Assembly (NCBI GenBank): GCA_025359505.1
Contig: JANYHH010000099.1
Coordinates: 1-53,675 of the forward strand
Length of the DNA: 53,675 nucleotides
Source: Deinococcales bacterium
GTDB taxonomy: Bacteria > Deinococcota > Deinococci > Deinococcales > JAAFIG01
Reading direction: 5' to 3'
How positions within the stretch are numbered: the stretch's first letter is position 1; every line of letters starts with the position of its first letter. This document shows, piece after piece, positions 24,357 to 32,844 of this stretch. Made by a program: the position numbers and the translations under genes. The notes under the pieces were generated by a model that had not been told where the DNA came from, did no database searches, and saw nothing but the letters and a program-made list of their open reading frames with translations.

Positions 24357-24863
24357 GTGAGCACTAGAATCGCATTGCTGTCCGACACGCACGGCTTCAT
24401 GGATGACGAAATTTTAGATCATTGCCAATCGTGCGACGAAATCTGGCACGCGGGCGACATCGGCTCCAAAAGCGTGATGACCGCGCTCGAGAGCCTGAAG
24501 AAACCGATCCGCGCCGTCAGCGGCAACATCGACGGCAAGCTCCTCGAGTACCCCGAGGATCAGCACTTCACACGAGACGGCGTGCGCGTCTGGATGCGCC
24601 ACATCGTCGGCAACCCCAAGCGCTACAACCCAGAAATCCTCGAGCTGCTGCCCAGCGTCAAACCGAACCTGCTGATCTGCGGTCATTCGCACATCTTGGA
24701 GATCGCCCGCGACAGCCGGGGCATTCTGTTCATCAATCCCGGCGCGGCCGGTCATCACGGCTTTCACCCGCGTCGCACGATGGTCAGGCTGACGCTCGAG
24801 TCGGGCAGGGTCAGGGATGTCGAAGCGATTGATTTCGGCGCTCGAGGGAGAGTGAATCCGTGA
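24357..24863 (+). CDS. Metallophosphoesterase, YfcE/MJ0936 phosphodiesterase type
   Basis: A 168-residue calcineurin-like phosphodiesterase, the usual size of the YfcE family. Metal-binding motifs are in order: LLSDTHG, HAGDIG, SGNIDG, ICGHSH, and a C-terminal NPGAAGHH. Acts in the cytoplasm on phosphodiesters; the natural substrate is unknown. The GTG start at 24357 follows a TGAGGG ribosome site. Confidence 0.93.
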   Translation: MSTRIALLSDTHGFMDDEILDHCQSCDEIWHAGDIGSKSVMTALESLKKPIRAVSGNIDGKLLEYPEDQHFTRDGVRVWMRHIVGNPKRYNPEILELLPSVKPNLLICGHSHILEIARDSRGILFINPGAAGHHGFHPRRTMVRLTLESGRVRDVEAIDFGARGRVNP

Positions 24864-24923
24864 TCTCGAGAAAAGCGAGAATCGACGTTGCTCGAGATGG
24901 TATCGGTAAGGGCTGCGTTGCAC

Positions 24924-24950
24924 GGGCGAGCGGCTGAAAAGCCCCTGCGG
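24924..24950. repeat. Second copy of the GGGCGAGCGGC repeat
   Basis: GGGCGAGCGGCTGAAAAGCCCC-TGCGG, near-identical to 5724-5749, in the gap between the phosphodiesterase gene and the trp promoter. Confidence 0.7.
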
Positions 24951-25016
24951 GATTGGTGCAGGCTCGAGCAGCACTTGGCTTTTTGCGAGGATATGGTGAT
25001 GACCGTTCTCGAGTGA

Positions 25017-25045
25017 TTGACGCGATTCACGCGACCTGCTAGCCT
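25017..25045 (+). promoter_or_regulatory. trp operon promoter
   Basis: TTGACG (25017-25022), a 17-bp spacer, TAGCCT (25040-25045). The predicted start near 25052 would make the leader peptide ATG at 25055 leaderless. Confidence 0.65.
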
Positions 25046-25054
25046 GACATGCAG

Positions 25055-25090
25055 ATGCGAACTAAGTCTCAGCAGTGGTGGCCCAGCTAA
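25055..25090 (+). CDS. trpL: trp operon leader peptide with tandem Trp codons
   Basis: An 11-residue peptide M-R-T-K-S-Q-Q-W-W-P-S (13 residues, M-Q-M-..., if the ATG at 25049 is used). Two adjacent TGG codons sit four codons before the stop, exactly where a ribosome stalled for charged tRNA-Trp would mask the first arm of the following attenuator. It precedes trpE and has its own promoter. This short reading frame together with three mutually exclusive hairpins is the classic tryptophan attenuation arrangement. Confidence 0.88.
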   Translation: MRTKSQQWWPS

Positions 25091-25155
25091 ACTCTGGGTT
25101 GCCTCTTCACGTCGTCGCAATCGCCCAGAGCCTCGAGCTAGGGCGATTTTTTTGT
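25080..25155 (+). promoter_or_regulatory. trp attenuator (pause, antiterminator and terminator hairpins)
   Basis: Region 1 CCCAG (25082-25086) can pair with region 2 CTGGG (25094-25098). Region 2 CTCTGGG (25092-25098) pairs with region 3 CCCAGAG (25123-25129) as antiterminator. Region 3 ATCGCCC (25119-25125) pairs with region 4 GGGCGAT (25141-25147), followed by a T7 tract, as terminator. Region 1 overlaps the end of the leader peptide. The terminator loop contains CTCGAG. Confidence 0.88.
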
Positions 25156-25179
25156 TTCTCAAGTCACCACAGGAGTCGC

Positions 25180-26637
25180 ATGAACATGACTTATGAGCAA
25201 TTCAAAGCCATCTCGCACGGCACGCTCGCGCCCGTGTACCGCGAAATTCTCGCGGATTTGGAGACGCCCGTCAGTGCCTACCTGAAAGTCGCGCAGGGCA
25301 ACAATGTCTCGTATCTGCTCGAGAGCGTCGAGGGTGGCGAGCGCTGGGCGCGGTACAGCTTTATCGGCGTCGGCGCGAAGGGCAGCATCAAAGCGTTCGG
25401 GCACACGGTCACGCTCGAGGGGAGCTTTGGCAGCTCGAGCTTTGAAAGTGCTGATCCGCTGCGCGACCTCTATGACCAGACCGTGCGTCCGGCGCTGAAA
25501 GACGCGAATCTCCCAGATTTCTACAGCGGCAGCGTCGGCTACTCGAGCTACGACCTCGTGCGGGTGTTTGAAAAGCTGCCCCAGAAAAACCCGGACGAGA
25601 TCGGCATTCCAGACCTGCACTTCGTCGCGCCCGAAGGCATGGTGATTTTCGATCACTTGAAGCACCGCATTTTCATCGTCGCCACCGCCGTCGGCGGGAA
25701 TCTAGAGACTTACTCGGCGGCTCGAGAAACCGTGGAAACATTGGAGCGCAAATTGCGCGGCGCGTTGCCCGGCGTGCCCGGCGACCGCCCGAGCCGCGCC
25801 AGTGAGTTCACCAGCAACTGGACGCAAGAAAGTTACGAGGCAGCCGTCGAGCAGGCTTTAGAGTACATCCGCGCCGGCGATATTTTTCAGGTGCAAATCT
25901 CGCAGCGTTTCACGGCTGAATTGCACACGCATCCATTCGCGGTGTACCGCGCTCTGCGAAACGTCAATCCCAGCCCGCACATGGGATACTTGGAGCTGGG
26001 CGGTAATTGCACGTTCGTCGCCGCCAGCCCAGAATCCCTGTGCAAATCCGATGGCGTCAACATCATCACGCGCCCGATTGCGGGCACGCGCAAGCGCGGC
26101 GCGACGCCGGAAGAAGACCTCGCGCTCGAGGTGGAACTCAAAAACGATCCCAAGGAACGCGCCGAGCACATCATGCTGGTGGACTTGGGGCGCAACGATC
26201 TGGGGCGCGTCGCCAAATACGGCAGCGTTTTTGTTCACGACCTGATGTTCGTCGAGCGCTACAGCCATGTGATGCACCTCGTCAGCGACGTGCGCGGGCA
26301 ACTCGCGGACGGGCAAACGCCGCTGGACGCGCTGAAAGCCACACTGCCGATGGGCACGGTCACGGGCGCACCGAAAATCCGCAGCATGGAAATCATCGAG
26401 GAACTCGAGACGACCCGCCGCAGTTGGTACGGCGGCGCGTTCGGTTACATCGCCGCCGACGGCAGCATGAACATGGCGCTCACATTGCGTACCGCGCTCG
26501 TCAAAGACGGCAAGATTCACATTCAAGCCGCTGGCGGCGTGGTTGCCGATTCCAACCCGACGTTTGAATACGAGGAAAGCATCTCAAAAGCTCGCGCTCT
26601 ACGCCGCGCCGTCGAACTCGCGCAGGCTGGACTGTGA
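25180..26637 (+). CDS. trpE: Anthranilate synthase component I
   Basis: A 485-residue enzyme that converts chorismate to anthranilate with ammonia supplied by TrpG. The N-terminal feedback site LLESVEGGERWARYSFIG (L-L-E-S type) is present. The catalytic core has GDIFQVQISQRF, SPESL, RPIAGTRKRG, ERAEHIMLVDLGRNDLGRV, the histidine in YSHVMHLVSDV, and GTVTGAPKIRSMEII. The ATG at 25180 follows GGAG at the right distance. It lies behind an attenuator and shares its stop with the RAYT start (GTGA). Confidence 0.97.
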   Translation: MNMTYEQFKAISHGTLAPVYREILADLETPVSAYLKVAQGNNVSYLLESVEGGERWARYSFIGVGAKGSIKAFGHTVTLEGSFGSSSFESADPLRDLYDQTVRPALKDANLPDFYSGSVGYSSYDLVRVFEKLPQKNPDEIGIPDLHFVAPEGMVIFDHLKHRIFIVATAVGGNLETYSAARETVETLERKLRGALPGVPGDRPSRASEFTSNWTQESYEAAVEQALEYIRAGDIFQVQISQRFTAELHTHPFAVYRALRNVNPSPHMGYLELGGNCTFVAASPESLCKSDGVNIITRPIAGTRKRGATPEEDLALEVELKNDPKERAEHIMLVDLGRNDLGRVAKYGSVFVHDLMFVERYSHVMHLVSDVRGQLADGQTPLDALKATLPMGTVTGAPKIRSMEIIEELETTRRSWYGGAFGYIAADGSMNMALTLRTALVKDGKIHIQAAGGVVADSNPTFEYEESISKARALRRAVELAQAGL

Positions 26638-27347
26638 ATCAGCAATTCCAGCAACGCAAAAGTATTCGCCTCGAGCATCACGATTACTCGAGCGCGGGCG
26701 CGTACTTCACCACGATCTGCACCGAGACTCGAGGGACAAATTGGTTCAGTGAGGTCTCCTCGAGCGATGGCGTGCGACTCAGCCCGGCAGGGGAGATGGT
26801 CAGACGTGAACTCGAGGGATTGCCCGAGCGCTTCACGAATCTCGAGATCGACGAGTTTATCGTGATGCCTGACCACGTTCACGTGATTTTTATTCTGCAC
26901 GACGACACCGACACACGCATTCGTAGGGGCGAACTGAATGTTCGCCCGGCCACACACGCCGAACGCCGCACGAAACCCATTCAATCCGCCGCATTGAATC
27001 CCAACGAACTGAACCTCTCGAGTGAATCCGAATCGGCATTGGGTGTCCGCGCCGTGAAGGGCGAACACGCGGTTCGCCCTTACGCAAATGGGCAGGCTCG
27101 AGCGGAGTATGTCCATCCGAACGGTACGCAAGCCGATTCGATTGGGCGGATTGTGCAGTTGTTCAAAACTTTCACAACGCAGGAGTACATCAAGGGCGTG
27201 CGCGGGCAAGGTTGGCCACCCTTCGAGAAACGCTTCTGGGAACGCAATTACTGGGAGCGCGTGCTGCGCGACGATGCGGAACTCGAGGTCAAACGGGTGT
27301 ACATCGTAACGAATCCAGTGCGGCATCTCGAGAAACGGGGTGGGTGA
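26634..27347 (+). CDS. REP-associated tyrosine transposase (RAYT) with internal REP pair
   Basis: A 237-residue Y1 HUH protein of the RAYT / IS200-like family that recognises REP palindromes. It has the characteristic start RKSIRLEHHDYSSAGAYF-TTIC, the HUH motif MPDHVHVIF, and a C-terminal block ending FEKRFWERNYWERVLRD, which carries candidate catalytic tyrosines. About 50 residues between HUH and C-terminus are encoded by two REP palindromes in opposite orientation (26923-26947, 27059-27083) and their spacer, kept in frame. The GTG start overlaps the trpE stop and the stop abuts the trpS GTG, so the gene fits seamlessly in the trp operon. Appears intact. Confidence 0.9.
   Translation: MNQQFQQRKSIRLEHHDYSSAGAYFTTICTETRGTNWFSEVSSSDGVRLSPAGEMVRRELEGLPERFTNLEIDEFIVMPDHVHVIFILHDDTDTRIRRGELNVRPATHAERRTKPIQSAALNPNELNLSSESESALGVRAVKGEHAVRPYANGQARAEYVHPNGTQADSIGRIVQLFKTFTTQEYIKGVRGQGWPPFEKRFWERNYWERVLRDDAELEVKRVYIVTNPVRHLEKRGG
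26923..27083. repeat. REPIN-like inverted REP pair inside the RAYT gene
   Basis: Plus-oriented GTAGGGGCGAACTGAATGTTCGCCC at 26923-26947 and minus-oriented GGGCGAACACGCGGTTCGCCCTTAC at 27059-27083. The 161-bp element stays in frame and is translated as R-R-G-E-L-N-V-R-P and K-G-E-H-A-V-R-P-Y. Confidence 0.9.
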
Positions 27348-28349
27348 GTGAAACCGAAAATTCTGACCGGGATTCGCCCGACGGGGACGTTGCACATCGG
27401 GCATTACTTGGGGATGCTCAGGCAGACGGCGGCGCTTCAGGATGATTTTGAAGTATTTTTGATGATCGCGGATGTGCAGGCGCTGACCGATCATTTCCTC
27501 GAGCCGCAGCGGGTGCGCGAGGCTGTGCTGGAGGTGGCGTTGGGCGCGTTTTCCTGCGGGATCGATCCAACTAAAACTACGCTGTTCATCCAGTCGCTCG
27601 TGCCCGAGATCGCCGAGCTGACGGTTTTTTTCGGCAATCTGGTGACGGTGAGTCGGCTCGAGCAGAACCCGACGGTCAAAACGGAGATCGCGCAGAAGCG
27701 CGAGTTGTTCGGCAAGAGCGTAACGTATGGCTTCTTGGGCTATCCGCTGTCGCAGGCGGCAGATATCACGGTGTTTGACGCGGCGCTCGTGCCGGTCGGT
27801 GCGGATCAATTGCCGATGATCGAGCAGACGCGTGAGATCGTCAGGAAATTCAACCGTTTGTACGGCGAGACGCTGATCGAACCCGAGGCTCGGGTGGTGG
27901 ACGCGGCGCGGGTGCGCGGTTTGGATGGGGCGGTGAAAATGGGCAAGTCCTTGGGCAATGCGGTCGCGCTGGACGACTCGAGCGCGGTGGTGTCCGCCAA
28001 AGTCATGAGCGCGGTGACCGATCCATTGAAGCTGCGGTTGCACGATGCGGGTCATCCCGAGGTTTGCACGGTGTTCGCGTATCACGAACTTTTCAACGCC
28101 GATAATCTGGAAACGGTCGCGGCTGAGTGTCGCGCTGGGACTCGAGGTTGCGTGGCTTGCAAGCGCGAGCTAAGCGCACATTTAGATGCGTTTCTCGAGC
28201 CGGTCAGGGTGCGACGTGCTCAGCTCGAGCCTGCGGCGACGATGCGTGCGCTGTTGGACGGGACGCAGTGGGCGCGGCGCGTGGCGCGTTCGACGATGGC
28301 GCGGGTCAAACGGGCGATGAAACTCGATTACGAATTGGAGCCAGCGTGA
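27348..28349 (+). CDS. trpS: Tryptophanyl-tRNA synthetase, probable Fe-S type
   Basis: A 333-residue class I synthetase charging tRNA-Trp. HIGH-type motif [10 protein letters not shown] near residue 14, KMSKS-type motif KMGKS with Gly in the third position, and the tryptophan-pocket region [10 protein letters not shown] and VPVGADQ are visible. Cys240, Cys261, Cys268 and Cys271 form C-x20-C-x6-C-x2-C near the anticodon-binding end, very like the [4Fe-4S] motif described for Thermotoga TrpRS (C-x22-C-x6-C-x2-C). Starts with GTG directly after the RAYT stop. Its place in the trp operon puts Trp-tRNA charging under the leader that senses it. Confidence 0.93.
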   Translation: MKPKILTGIRPTGTLHIGHYLGMLRQTAALQDDFEVFLMIADVQALTDHFLEPQRVREAVLEVALGAFSCGIDPTKTTLFIQSLVPEIAELTVFFGNLVTVSRLEQNPTVKTEIAQKRELFGKSVTYGFLGYPLSQAADITVFDAALVPVGADQLPMIEQTREIVRKFNRLYGETLIEPEARVVDAARVRGLDGAVKMGKSLGNAVALDDSSAVVSAKVMSAVTDPLKLRLHDAGHPEVCTVFAYHELFNADNLETVAAECRAGTRGCVACKRELSAHLDAFLEPVRVRRAQLEPAATMRALLDGTQWARRVARSTMARVKRAMKLDYELEPA

Positions 28350-28924
28350 AAAAGATTCTGGTGGTGGACAATTACGATTCGTTCACGTACAACCTCGTGC
28401 AGTACATTGGCGAACTCGGCGCGGAGCCGGTCGTGTGGCGCAACAATGCGTTCACATTGGAGGAAGTCGCCACCCTCGAGCCTGCGGGCATCGTGGTCAG
28501 TCCGGGCCCTTGTACGCCGCTCGAGGCTGGGCAATCAGTCGCGGTGATCGAGCGGTTTGGTGTGACTGTCCCGCTCTTGGGCGTCTGCTTGGGGCATCAA
28601 GCGATCGGGCAGGCGTTCGGGGCGCGGGTCGTGCGGGCGCGGCAGTTGATGCACGGTAAGACGAGTAGCGTGTCGCACGATGGTACGGGCGTTTTCGCGG
28701 GGTTGCCGGACGGTTTGACGGCGACGCGCTATCACAGCCTCGTGATCGAGGATCTACCCGATTGCTTGCAAGTCAACGCGTGGCTCGAGGAGGGCGGTGA
28801 GCGCGTCGTAATGGGCGTGCGGCACGCGCTGTACCCGATTCACGGCGTTCAGTTTCACCCGGAGAGTGCGTTGACCGAGGGCGGATTGCAAATGATTGCT
28901 AATTTCTTGGAGGTTTGCCAGTGA
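28346..28924 (+). CDS. trpG: Anthranilate synthase component II (glutamine amidotransferase)
   Basis: A 192-residue class I glutamine amidotransferase giving ammonia to TrpE. The catalytic triad is visible: Cys in [12 protein letters not shown], His and Glu in GVQFHPES. The N-terminal [15 protein letters not shown] and [11 protein letters not shown] are typical. Starts with GTG overlapping the trpS stop; overlaps ridA downstream. It could also serve aminodeoxychorismate synthase, but position in the trp operon favours tryptophan. Confidence 0.96.
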   Translation: MKKILVVDNYDSFTYNLVQYIGELGAEPVVWRNNAFTLEEVATLEPAGIVVSPGPCTPLEAGQSVAVIERFGVTVPLLGVCLGHQAIGQAFGARVVRARQLMHGKTSSVSHDGTGVFAGLPDGLTATRYHSLVIEDLPDCLQVNAWLEEGGERVVMGVRHALYPIHGVQFHPESALTEGGLQMIANFLEVCQ

Positions 28925-29316
28925 AGCGCGTCAACTTCTCGAGCGGTGGCGTCTGGGAGCCTAAAATCGGTTACTCGAGGGCGGTCAGGGTCGGGCAGAT
29001 GATTTTTGTATCGGGTTGCACGGCTGCCGATGTGAATGGCAAGGTCGTGGGTGATGCGTACACGCAAAGCCGCGCTGCGCTGGGGACGATCCGCGCTGCG
29101 CTCGAGGGGCTGGGGGCTGGGTTTCACGATGTTGTGCGAACTCGGATGTATCTGCGCGACATTGGTGATTGGGAAGCCGTCGGGCGAGCGCACGCCGAGG
29201 TTTTCGCGGGTATTCTGCCTGCCGCGACGATGCTCGAGGTGTCACGTTTCATTCACCCCGCAATGCTCGTGGAGATTGAAGTGGACGCGGTACTGAGCGA
29301 GACTCGAGTAATCTAA
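28921..29316 (+). CDS. RidA family enamine/imine deaminase
   Basis: A 131-residue RidA (YjgF) family protein. Family members form trimers and hydrolyse reactive enamines/imines such as 2-aminoacrylate released by PLP enzymes. Signatures are [17 protein letters not shown], the ligand-binding Arg in [15 protein letters not shown], and a C-terminal acidic segment [14 protein letters not shown] start with GGAGG seven bases upstream, overlapping the trpG stop. Last gene of the trp operon; the TAATCT box of the next gene overlaps its end. Confidence 0.92.
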   Translation: MKRVNFSSGGVWEPKIGYSRAVRVGQMIFVSGCTAADVNGKVVGDAYTQSRAALGTIRAALEGLGAGFHDVVRTRMYLRDIGDWEAVGRAHAEVFAGILPAATMLEVSRFIHPAMLVEIEVDAVLSETRVI

Positions 29317-29320
29317 ACGT

Positions 29321-31222
29321 GTGATCGGGACTCAGGTGTTGCATTACCGCATCCTGCGGCGGCTCGGGGCGGGCATGATGGGCGTGGTCTACGCGGCGGA
29401 GGACGGTAAGCTCGGGCGCGTGGTGGCGCTGAAATTCTTGCCGGATGACTTGGCAGCCGACCCGAAAGCGCTGGCTCGTTTGAAGCGCGAAGCTACGGCC
29501 GTTTCAAAACTCGACCATCCCAACGTCGGCACGTTGTTCGCCTTGGAGTCCACGGGCACGCAATCGTTTCTGGTGATGGCCTTTTACGACGGTGAAACTT
29601 TAGAGGAGCGCCTGCACCGCGATCCGCCGCTCAGCGTGCCTGAAGTGCAACGCATCGTGCTCGAGATCGCCAAGGGTTTGGGTCACGCGCACTTGCACGG
29701 CGTGGTTCACCGCGATGTCAAACCCAGCAATGTGATTCTTGCAAATCAGCCGGATGGTCATGCGGTTACGAAGCTGCTGGATTTCGGGCTGGCGCGACTT
29801 CAGGAGAGCGCGACGCAATTGACCCGTCCCGGCAGCACCACGGGCACGCCGCTGTACATGCCGCCGGAGCAGGTGCGCGGCGGCGCGGTCAGTTCGCAAG
29901 CCGACATCTGGGCGTGGGGCGTACTGACGTACCAATTGCTGTCTAGTCACACGCCGTTCGAGGGCAGCAACCTCGTGGCGGTGATGATGAACATCATGCA
30001 GAACGAAGCCGTGCCTTTGGAGATGTACCGTTCCGATGCGCCGCCAGCGCTTTTAGAAGCGGTGGGTGGTGCGCTGAAAAAACCGCTCGAGGAGCGTTGG
30101 CAAGGAATGGCTCAGGTCATCGCTTTGCTCGAGGGGAGCAGTCCAGTGCTGACTGTCAACGCGCTCGAGCCAGTCACAGCGCCAACGCCCGCAGCGATAA
30201 CTCCCGAGCCGCGCCCAGCGCCGAGTGTGCTCGCCGCCTTGACCCACAGCGATTGGGTCTCGAGCGATGCGGTGGTGGATGCGAGCCGCGCCACAGCGCA
30301 GCCATCCGCACCGCTAGCGCCCGCCAGTCCCCGTCCTGCGTGGCTGTGGCCATTGATCGGCGGCGTGGCGCTCGTCGGAATCGCTGCGATTGCGCTGACT
30401 GCTTTCAACGCCGCGCCAGTCGCGCCCGCTTGCCAGCCGTGGTCGCGCAGCTCGGAGCGCATGGCGTTAACCGACAGTGGAGCGCTCGAGTGGCAGCGCG
30501 GTTCGCAAGCCATCCTCGGGACGCCAAGCGCTGGCAGCGTGGCGCTGACCGATTGCGGTGCGTTTTTCTACGGCGCGGTCAGCGACGCCAAAGCGCTCTA
30601 CGCTGGCGCAACTCGAGCAACGCGGCAGGTGATCGCGTGGTCTGGCTTGGTGCTGAGCGCCGACCGCACCGAGGGCGTCAAACGCGCCAGCCTCGAGTTT
30701 CCGCAGGTTTTGACGCCGACGGACAACGCCAACAGCGACGGGCAGGAGTTCTACAGCAGCGACCAGCGCTTTGTGTACACCGCTTTAGAGCCGACCGTGC
30801 CGGGCGTCAAATACGGGTGGCGCAATAAAACCCTCGAGTGGAGTTTCTACGACTACAAGCTGCAACCGACGCAGGTCTTTCTCAACGCCGCTCAGACGCT
30901 CGAGGTTGATGAAGGTGCAGAGTTCACGTACCCGACGGGGCTGCCCGACGACGGCAGCCTGACGGGAGTGATCGTCACGCGGGGCAATGAGCGCACGGCC
31001 GTGTTCTTCAACTTCGCAGGCCCCAGCCTCGAGTTTATGGACGTGAACGTTCCACCGGGCATCAAGCAGTACCTCATCACCAACCTGCGCCCCGGCGCTC
31101 GCTATGACCTGAGCTTTGCACCAGAGCGCAACTGGTGGTCAGTGACCCTGACCGCTGGCGGGCGCTACGCGGTGTCCTCGAGCGGTGTGCTGCTGCTGAC
31201 TGCCCAACCGCCAAAGCAGTAA
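29321..31222 (+). CDS. Membrane-anchored Ser/Thr protein kinase
   Basis: A 633-residue receptor-like kinase. Residues 8-270 are a Hanks-type kinase: Gly-rich loop LGAGMMGVVY, Lys in VALKFL, catalytic HRDVKPSN (about 130), DFGLAR (about 153) and PPEQ. A Pro/Ala-rich juxtamembrane linker is followed by one transmembrane helix (about 340-362) and an external domain of about 270 residues that has no PASTA repeats and is not recognised. GTG start six bases after TAATCT, which overlaps the ridA stop, implying a leaderless message of its own. Ligand and targets unknown. Confidence 0.92.
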   Translation: MIGTQVLHYRILRRLGAGMMGVVYAAEDGKLGRVVALKFLPDDLAADPKALARLKREATAVSKLDHPNVGTLFALESTGTQSFLVMAFYDGETLEERLHRDPPLSVPEVQRIVLEIAKGLGHAHLHGVVHRDVKPSNVILANQPDGHAVTKLLDFGLARLQESATQLTRPGSTTGTPLYMPPEQVRGGAVSSQADIWAWGVLTYQLLSSHTPFEGSNLVAVMMNIMQNEAVPLEMYRSDAPPALLEAVGGALKKPLEERWQGMAQVIALLEGSSPVLTVNALEPVTAPTPAAITPEPRPAPSVLAALTHSDWVSSDAVVDASRATAQPSAPLAPASPRPAWLWPLIGGVALVGIAAIALTAFNAAPVAPACQPWSRSSERMALTDSGALEWQRGSQAILGTPSAGSVALTDCGAFFYGAVSDAKALYAGATRATRQVIAWSGLVLSADRTEGVKRASLEFPQVLTPTDNANSDGQEFYSSDQRFVYTALEPTVPGVKYGWRNKTLEWSFYDYKLQPTQVFLNAAQTLEVDEGAEFTYPTGLPDDGSLTGVIVTRGNERTAVFFNFAGPSLEFMDVNVPPGIKQYLITNLRPGARYDLSFAPERNWWSVTLTAGGRYAVSSSGVLLLTAQPPKQ

Positions 31223-31224
31223 AA

Positions 31225-31250
31225 AACCCCTCGAGATATCTCGAGGGGTT
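31225..31250 (-). terminator. amtB terminator built from two CTCGAG
   Basis: Perfect 26-bp palindrome AACCCCTCGAGAT-ATCTCGAGGGGTT between convergent kinase and amtB genes. The minus strand continues with TTTTTT, so it terminates amtB. Both arms contain CTCGAG. Confidence 0.9.
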
Positions 31251-31266
31251 GCGGTGCAAACTGCTT

Positions 31267-32658
31267 TCAGTCGCCAGCGACGGCTTTACCCATGTTGACC
31301 GTCACGCTCGAGCCAATCGCGCTCGAGCCGCTGGCACTGCCGTATTCGCCGCCGTGGTACGCGGCTTCGCCGTGATCGGCCAAGTCCAGACCCAGCTCCT
31401 CATTTTGGTTGCTGGGGCGCAGACCCATGATCGCTTTGAGGGCGTACATCAGCACCACCGTACCGACGACCGCCAGCACAATCGCAAACAGCACCGCGAG
31501 GGCTTGCGTGACGACCTGACCGGGGTTGCCGTCGATCAAACCGCCAGTGATCGCCGAGTTGACGCTTTTCTGCGCGAAGACGCCCGTCAGCAGAGCACCC
31601 GTGATGCCGCCCATGCCGTGGCAGGCGAAGACATCCAAGCTGTCGTCCAGATTGAGGCGGTTTTTGATTTGAATTGCGCTGTACGAGACCACGGCGGCAA
31701 TCGCGCCGATGGCCATGCTGCTCATGATGCTGACGTACCCGCTGGCGGGCGTGATCGCCACCAAGCCGACGACCGCGCCTGTGGCTGCACCGACGGCCGT
31801 GACTTTGCCCGTGCGAACCAGTTCGATCAGCGCCCAGACGATCATCGCGGCGGCCGTCGCAAAGTGCGTTGCGGCAAACGTGCTGCCCGCCAAGCCGTTC
31901 GCGCCGACTGCACTGCCCGCGTTAAACCCAAACCAGCCAAACCACAACAGCGCCGCGCCCAGCAACACGAACGGGACGTTGTGCGGAGCCATGGCCGTGC
32001 GCCCGAAACCGCGACGCGGCCCGAGGATGATCGCGGCCACCAGCGCACTGACGCCCGCGCTGATGTGAACGACCGTGCCACCCGCGAAGTCCAGTGCGCC
32101 CATCTTGAATAAAAAGCCATCTGGCGACCAGACCGCGTGGGCCAGCGGTGCGTAAACCACCAATGACCAGATCGCAATGAAGACCATGTACGTCGTGAAC
32201 TTCATGCGCTCGATGATCGCGCCGGAAATCAGCGCGGGTGTGATGATTGCAAACATCAACTGGAACAACATGAAAACATTGATCGGGATGGTTCCGGCCG
32301 TCGGATAGGCGCTGTTGCCATCCACGCCCGCCATGAACGCGTACTTGAAGCCGCCCAAGATGCCGGAAATGATGTTGGGGTCTTTGTCGGTCGAAAACGC
32401 CAAGCTGAACCCGACCACAGCCCACAGCACCGAGACAATCGCCAGCGCAATGAAGGACATCATCTTGGTATTGAGCGAGTTCTTGCTGCGTACCAACCCA
32501 CCGTAGAAGAACGCCAAACCCGGTGTCATCAGCATCACCAGCGCCGAGGAAACCAGCATCCAAGCCGTATCACCCGTGTCCGCTTTGAAGGCGTCCGCCG
32601 CGCTGGCCGTACCCGCGAGCATCAAGCCCAGAGTCAGAGCTAAGTTCAATCGCTTCAT
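31267..32658 (-). CDS. amtB: Ammonium transporter
   Basis: A 463-residue Amt channel with a cleavable signal peptide (residues 1-21) and 11 transmembrane helices. Signatures are DTAWMLVSSALVMLMTPGLAFFYGG, FVFIAIWSLVVYAP-like, the pore-lining DFAGGTVVHI histidine and the second His in ACHGMGG. The C-terminal tail is extended and Gly/Ser-rich. It is divergent from glnB rather than in one operon with it. The gene is almost free of CTCGAG: two copies at its 3' end and none over the next 1.36 kb. Confidence 0.96.
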   Translation of the reverse strand: MKRLNLALTLGLMLAGTASAADAFKADTGDTAWMLVSSALVMLMTPGLAFFYGGLVRSKNSLNTKMMSFIALAIVSVLWAVVGFSLAFSTDKDPNIISGILGGFKYAFMAGVDGNSAYPTAGTIPINVFMLFQLMFAIITPALISGAIIERMKFTTYMVFIAIWSLVVYAPLAHAVWSPDGFLFKMGALDFAGGTVVHISAGVSALVAAIILGPRRGFGRTAMAPHNVPFVLLGAALLWFGWFGFNAGSAVGANGLAGSTFAATHFATAAAMIVWALIELVRTGKVTAVGAATGAVVGLVAITPASGYVSIMSSMAIGAIAAVVSYSAIQIKNRLNLDDSLDVFACHGMGGITGALLTGVFAQKSVNSAITGGLIDGNPGQVVTQALAVLFAIVLAVVGTVVLMYALKAIMGLRPSNQNEELGLDLADHGEAAYHGGEYGSASGSSAIGSSVTVNMGKAVAGD

Positions 32659-32844
32659 AAATCCCCCTTCGCACCGCGTGAATGGCCGCGGCTCGAGATG
32701 ACGAAAAGTATACGAGCGGATTCACGGACTGTCAACCAAAAACGCTGCAAACGTTAAAGTATTGTGAACATTTTGCGATTCTCGAGCAAAAATTTGGAAT
32801 TTGTGTCATGATTTTAGCGCAAGCGGCAAAAATTTTATGGACAC

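Noticed and set aside
26634..27347. RAYT as a pseudogene disrupted by REP insertion
   Set aside because: The frame is open end to end and both HUH and C-terminal tyrosine blocks are intact.
27348..28349. Auxiliary TrpRS paired with bacterial nitric oxide synthase, as known in Deinococcus radiodurans
   Set aside because: No nitric oxide synthase gene is present and the gene sits in the trp operon, so this link cannot be supported here.
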